Origin: Chloroflexota bacterium
GTDB taxonomy: Bacteria > Chloroflexota > Dehalococcoidia > UBA1127 > JACQUN01
Assembly: GCA_016210285.1 (NCBI GenBank)
Contig: JACQUN010000173.1
Location: forward strand, 1-8,433
Direction: 5' to 3'
DNA: 8,433 nucleotides
This document shows positions 6,705-8,433 of this stretch, piece by piece. A model generated the notes under the pieces. It did no database searches. It was not told where the DNA came from and saw only the letters and a program-made list of their open reading frames with translations. Position numbers and translations under genes: made by a program. The first letter of the stretch is position 1, and each line of letters begins with the position of its first letter.

Positions 6705-8433
6705 TCAGTCCCGCTGACTCCCCTGCGCAAAGACTGGGTTCACGCACGCCTCGTTGTTGGCAAGGTTCACGTCGTCGGGGTGTCTAACCTCCACACAGTT
6801 GGGTCCCGGGGGCATTGCGGCGATGGGGTGCACCTCCACCCCGAAAACGAGGGTAATGCTAATCAAGGGGGCTATCGCTCCGTTATAGGTGCACTCCACA
6901 ACCTCGTTGGCCGTGATGGGGTGGCCAGGGTTGGTCACCATACACACCCATGGTGCGGTGGCCTGGTTCACGTTGAGGCTGAACCCGATCGGCAGGGTCT
7001 CCACGACGACGATAGGCGCGCTGGCGGTGGCGTTGTTGCTCAGGTTCGTGACAGTGATCACGTAAAGGCCCGTCCCACCGGCGAAGGGGAAGGGGGCGAT
7101 TTGGAGCTTTCGGACGGTCAGGTCAGGCCTTGCCGAAGGCGTGGGCGTAGGCGTCGGCGGCGGCGTCGGGGAGACGGTGGGCGTCGGCGTCGGCGTGGGC
7201 GTGGCCGTTGGTGTCGGTGTGGGCGTCCGCGTCGGCGTGGGCGTGACCGTCGCTGTAGGTGTGGGCGTGGGCGTCCGCGTCACCGTCACCGTGGGCGTGG
7301 GCGTCACCGTAGGTGTGGGCGTGGGCGTCCGCGTCACCGTCACCGTTACCGTGGGCGTCGGTGTGGGCGTGACAGGCCCGCGCTGCACCCGGTGCGGCTC
7401 CTTCTCCACCACGGTGATGCTGATGCCCTGCTCCAGCAGCTCCTCCACCGTGTAGACTGCTGTCACCTCCAGCTCCACCGGGCTCTCGATGACCACGAAG
7501 CCCTCCAGGAAGTCCGGCGTCGGCGCGCCCAGGAGGTCCACGACGTTCTTGCAGGTGACGTCCAGCGCCTCGTTGCCCAGCAGCTTCTCGTTCACCTTCC
7601 TGGAGATGCGGCCTCGGACCTGTCCCTGCGGGTTGGCCTCCACAGCCTTCTTCTGGAACTCGACGGTCCCTTCCAGGAAGTTGTGCACGTTGACTGCGGT
7701 GCGGTAGACGCCAGGGACGACGGCGTAGGGTGGGTCTCCGATGCCAGGGATGTAGGGCTTGGGGCCCAGGGGCCGCACGCTGCCGCAGACGAACTTCACC
7801 GAGTAGACCAGGAGCTCGCCCGTGGGCGGCACAGGCGTCACGGTGACCGTCACCGGCGTCGGGGTCGGCGTGGCCGTAGGCGTGGGCGTGGGAGTAGGGG
7901 TCGTGATTGATGTCGGTGTCGGAGTGAAGGTGGGCTGCAGACACACTTGTGTGTCTGTAATCTTGCGGATCCGGTGGTTACTAAAGTCACCGACGTAGAC
8001 GTTGCAGGCCCCGTCCACCGCCACCCCGATGGGCTCATTAAACTGGGCGACGGCGGCGGGGCCGTCGGCCCACCCGAGAGTTCCGGACCCGGCCAGGGTG
8101 GTCACCGCCCCGGCGGGCGTGACCATGCGGACCCGGTGGTTGCTTCTGTCAGCGACGTAGACGTTCCCTGACCCGTCCACCGCCACCCCGGTGGGATTAA
8201 AAAACTTGGCGGCGGCGCCGGTGGCATCAAGCCACCCGGCTAGCCCCCCGGCCAGGGTGGTGACCACTCCGAGGGGCGTGGTGGTGATCTTGCGGATCCG
8301 CTGGTTGTTTCTGTCGGCCACGTAGACGTTCCCTGACCCGTCCACCGCCACCCCTTCGGGATTAAAAAACCTGGCGGCGGCGCCGGTGGCATCGAGCCAC
8401 CCGGGAACTCCGGACCCGGCCAGGGTGGTGACC
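6705..8433 (-). CDS. secreted NHL-repeat / Thr-Pro linker / DUF11-like protein, N-terminus outside window
   Basis: 575 C-terminal residues are visible (first full codon at 8432). The order is: NHL beta-propeller repeats of 54-55 residues, each with [18 protein letters not shown] (about 1-160); a Thr-Pro linker (about 168-205); an uncharacterised domain of about 145 residues starting VYSVKFVCG and containing [11 protein letters not shown] and [12 protein letters not shown] (about 208-350); a second, longer Thr-Pro linker (about 354-433); and a DUF11-like Ig-type domain (about 436-575, PDLTVRK ... ITVTN ... NLANNEACV). NHL propellers mediate binding, and Thr-Pro linkers are typical of secreted or surface proteins, so an extracellular adhesion or scaffold role is inferred. 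No LPxTG, anchor helix or enzyme motif is visible. The first domain has only partial coverage, and any signal peptide is off-window. The truncated hydrolase lies immediately downstream. Confidence 0.85.
   Translation of the reverse strand, partial: VTTLAGSGVPGWLDATGAAARFFNPEGVAVDGSGNVYVADRNNQRIRKITTTPLGVVTTLAGGLAGWLDATGAAAKFFNPTGVAVDGSGNVYVADRSNHRVRMVTPAGAVTTLAGSGTLGWADGPAAVAQFNEPIGVAVDGACNVYVGDFSNHRIRKITDTQVCLQPTFTPTPTSITTPTPTPTPTATPTPTPVTVTVTPVPPTGELLVYSVKFVCGSVRPLGPKPYIPGIGDPPYAVVPGVYRTAVNVHNFLEGTVEFQKKAVEANPQGQVRGRISRKVNEKLLGNEALDVTCKNVVDLLGAPTPDFLEGFVVIESPVELEVTAVYTVEELLEQGISITVVEKEPHRVQRGPVTPTPTPTVTVTVTRTPTPTPTVTPTPTVTVTRTPTPTPTATVTPTPTRTPTPTPTATPTPTPTPTVSPTPPPTPTPTPSARPDLTVRKLQIAPFPFAGGTGLYVITVTNLSNNATASAPIVVVETLPIGFSLNVNQATAPWVCMVTNPGHPITANEVVECTYNGAIAPLISITLVFGVEVHPIAAMPPGPNCVEVRHPDDVNLANNEACVNPVFAQGSQRD
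7134..7373 (-). repeat. hexanucleotide-type repeat encoding Thr-Pro linker 2
   Basis: A degenerate 6-bp repeat (plus-strand GTGGGC/GTCGGC/GTCACC variants) encodes about 80 residues of TP, TV, TA and TR pairs. Inside it a 38-bp block beginning GTAGGTGTGGGC is repeated exactly at 7255 and 7309, a 54-bp (18-codon) tandem duplication. Such tracts are prone to slippage, so length may vary between strains and in assemblies. Confidence 0.85.
7818..7934 (-). repeat. repeat encoding Thr-Pro linker 1
   Basis: A shorter degenerate 6-bp tract of the same kind as linker 2 encodes about 39 residues (TPTPT..., ending [12 protein letters not shown]). It joins the NHL propeller to the middle domain. The two linkers share composition and probably arose by expansion of the same motif. 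Confidence 0.8.
7938..7957. repeat. 20-bp perfect palindrome at the propeller/linker boundary
   Basis: CAGACACAC (7938-7946) and GTGTGTCTG (7949-7957) are exact reverse complements around a central TT. It is inside the NHL coding frame (residues TDTQVCL) exactly between the last NHL repeat and Thr-Pro linker 1. Its AC/GT composition differs from the GC-rich surroundings. Function unknown. Confidence 0.6.
7960..8433 (-). repeat. tandem DNA repeats encoding NHL blades (162-165 bp period)
   Basis: The block starting GTCCACCGCCACCCC recurs at 8013, 8175 and 8340, and ATCTTGCGGATCCG recurs at 7960 and 8286. That gives periods of 162 and 165 bp. The copies starting at 8175 and 8340 share long identical runs, including GGGATTAAAAAAC, and are much closer to each other than to the copy at 8013. 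This points to recent duplication of blades. The array continues beyond the window. Confidence 0.85.

Noticed and set aside
7134..7373. CRISPR array or non-coding satellite
   Set aside because: The repeats are 6-bp based, have no spacers and are entirely in frame as Thr-Pro codons within the secreted protein.
6366..7910. 514-codon plus frame opposite the hydrolase and NHL genes
   Set aside because: It is the complement of the Thr-Pro repeats, giving an Arg/Gly tract, and it spans two real genes on the other strand.

Overview
The window is high-GC bacterial chromosome with no phage, CRISPR, tRNA, rRNA or insertion-sequence signature. The mix of genes points to Chloroflexota, perhaps a Dehalococcoidia/SAR202-like lineage. 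That rests on three-domain Rid proteins, crotonase and PIG-L genes standing next to each other, a secreted NHL/DUF11 protein with Thr-Pro linkers, and a 'TCACCCTGAGCG' type intergenic repeat. The assignment is inference from memory of such genomes, not a computed result.

Layout. Bases 1-1542 (minus) hold the first 514 codons of DNA gyrase subunit B, whose C-terminus lies outside the window. Upstream on the same strand, 80 bp away, is an uncharacterised multi-pass membrane protein (1623-2585). Its GTG start sits six bases after an extended -10 element, so it looks leaderless. A divergent promoter at 2695-2724 serves a 401-residue protein made of three fused RidA/YjgF-like domains (2806-4011, plus). 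The 285-bp gap at 4012-4296 holds a Shine-Dalgarno/GTG mini-ORF, a perfect 7-bp dyad and a dispersed-repeat relic. Then comes a crotonase-fold enzyme (4297-5103, minus), divergent from a PIG-L/LmbE-type deacetylase (5365-6057, plus) that has a good sigma70-like promoter. Convergent to PIG-L is an alpha/beta hydrolase that has lost its N-terminal quarter (6081-6686, minus). It lies 18 bp behind the stop of a large secreted NHL-propeller/DUF11 protein (6705 to beyond 8433, minus).

How the genes fit together. gyrB is housekeeping, and the membrane gene may be co-transcribed with it. The triple-Rid protein, crotonase, deacetylase and hydrolase look like scattered small-molecule metabolism genes. 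They alternate in strand, each with its own control region, and do not form an operon. I see no defence system or other coherent new system.

The points most worth following up are: the Rid triplication, in which all three domains keep the RidA Glu but lack the catalytic Arg; the crotonase, which lacks the usual acidic residues; the hydrolase truncation junction; the leaderless gene start; and a 20-bp palindrome exactly at a domain boundary of the NHL protein.
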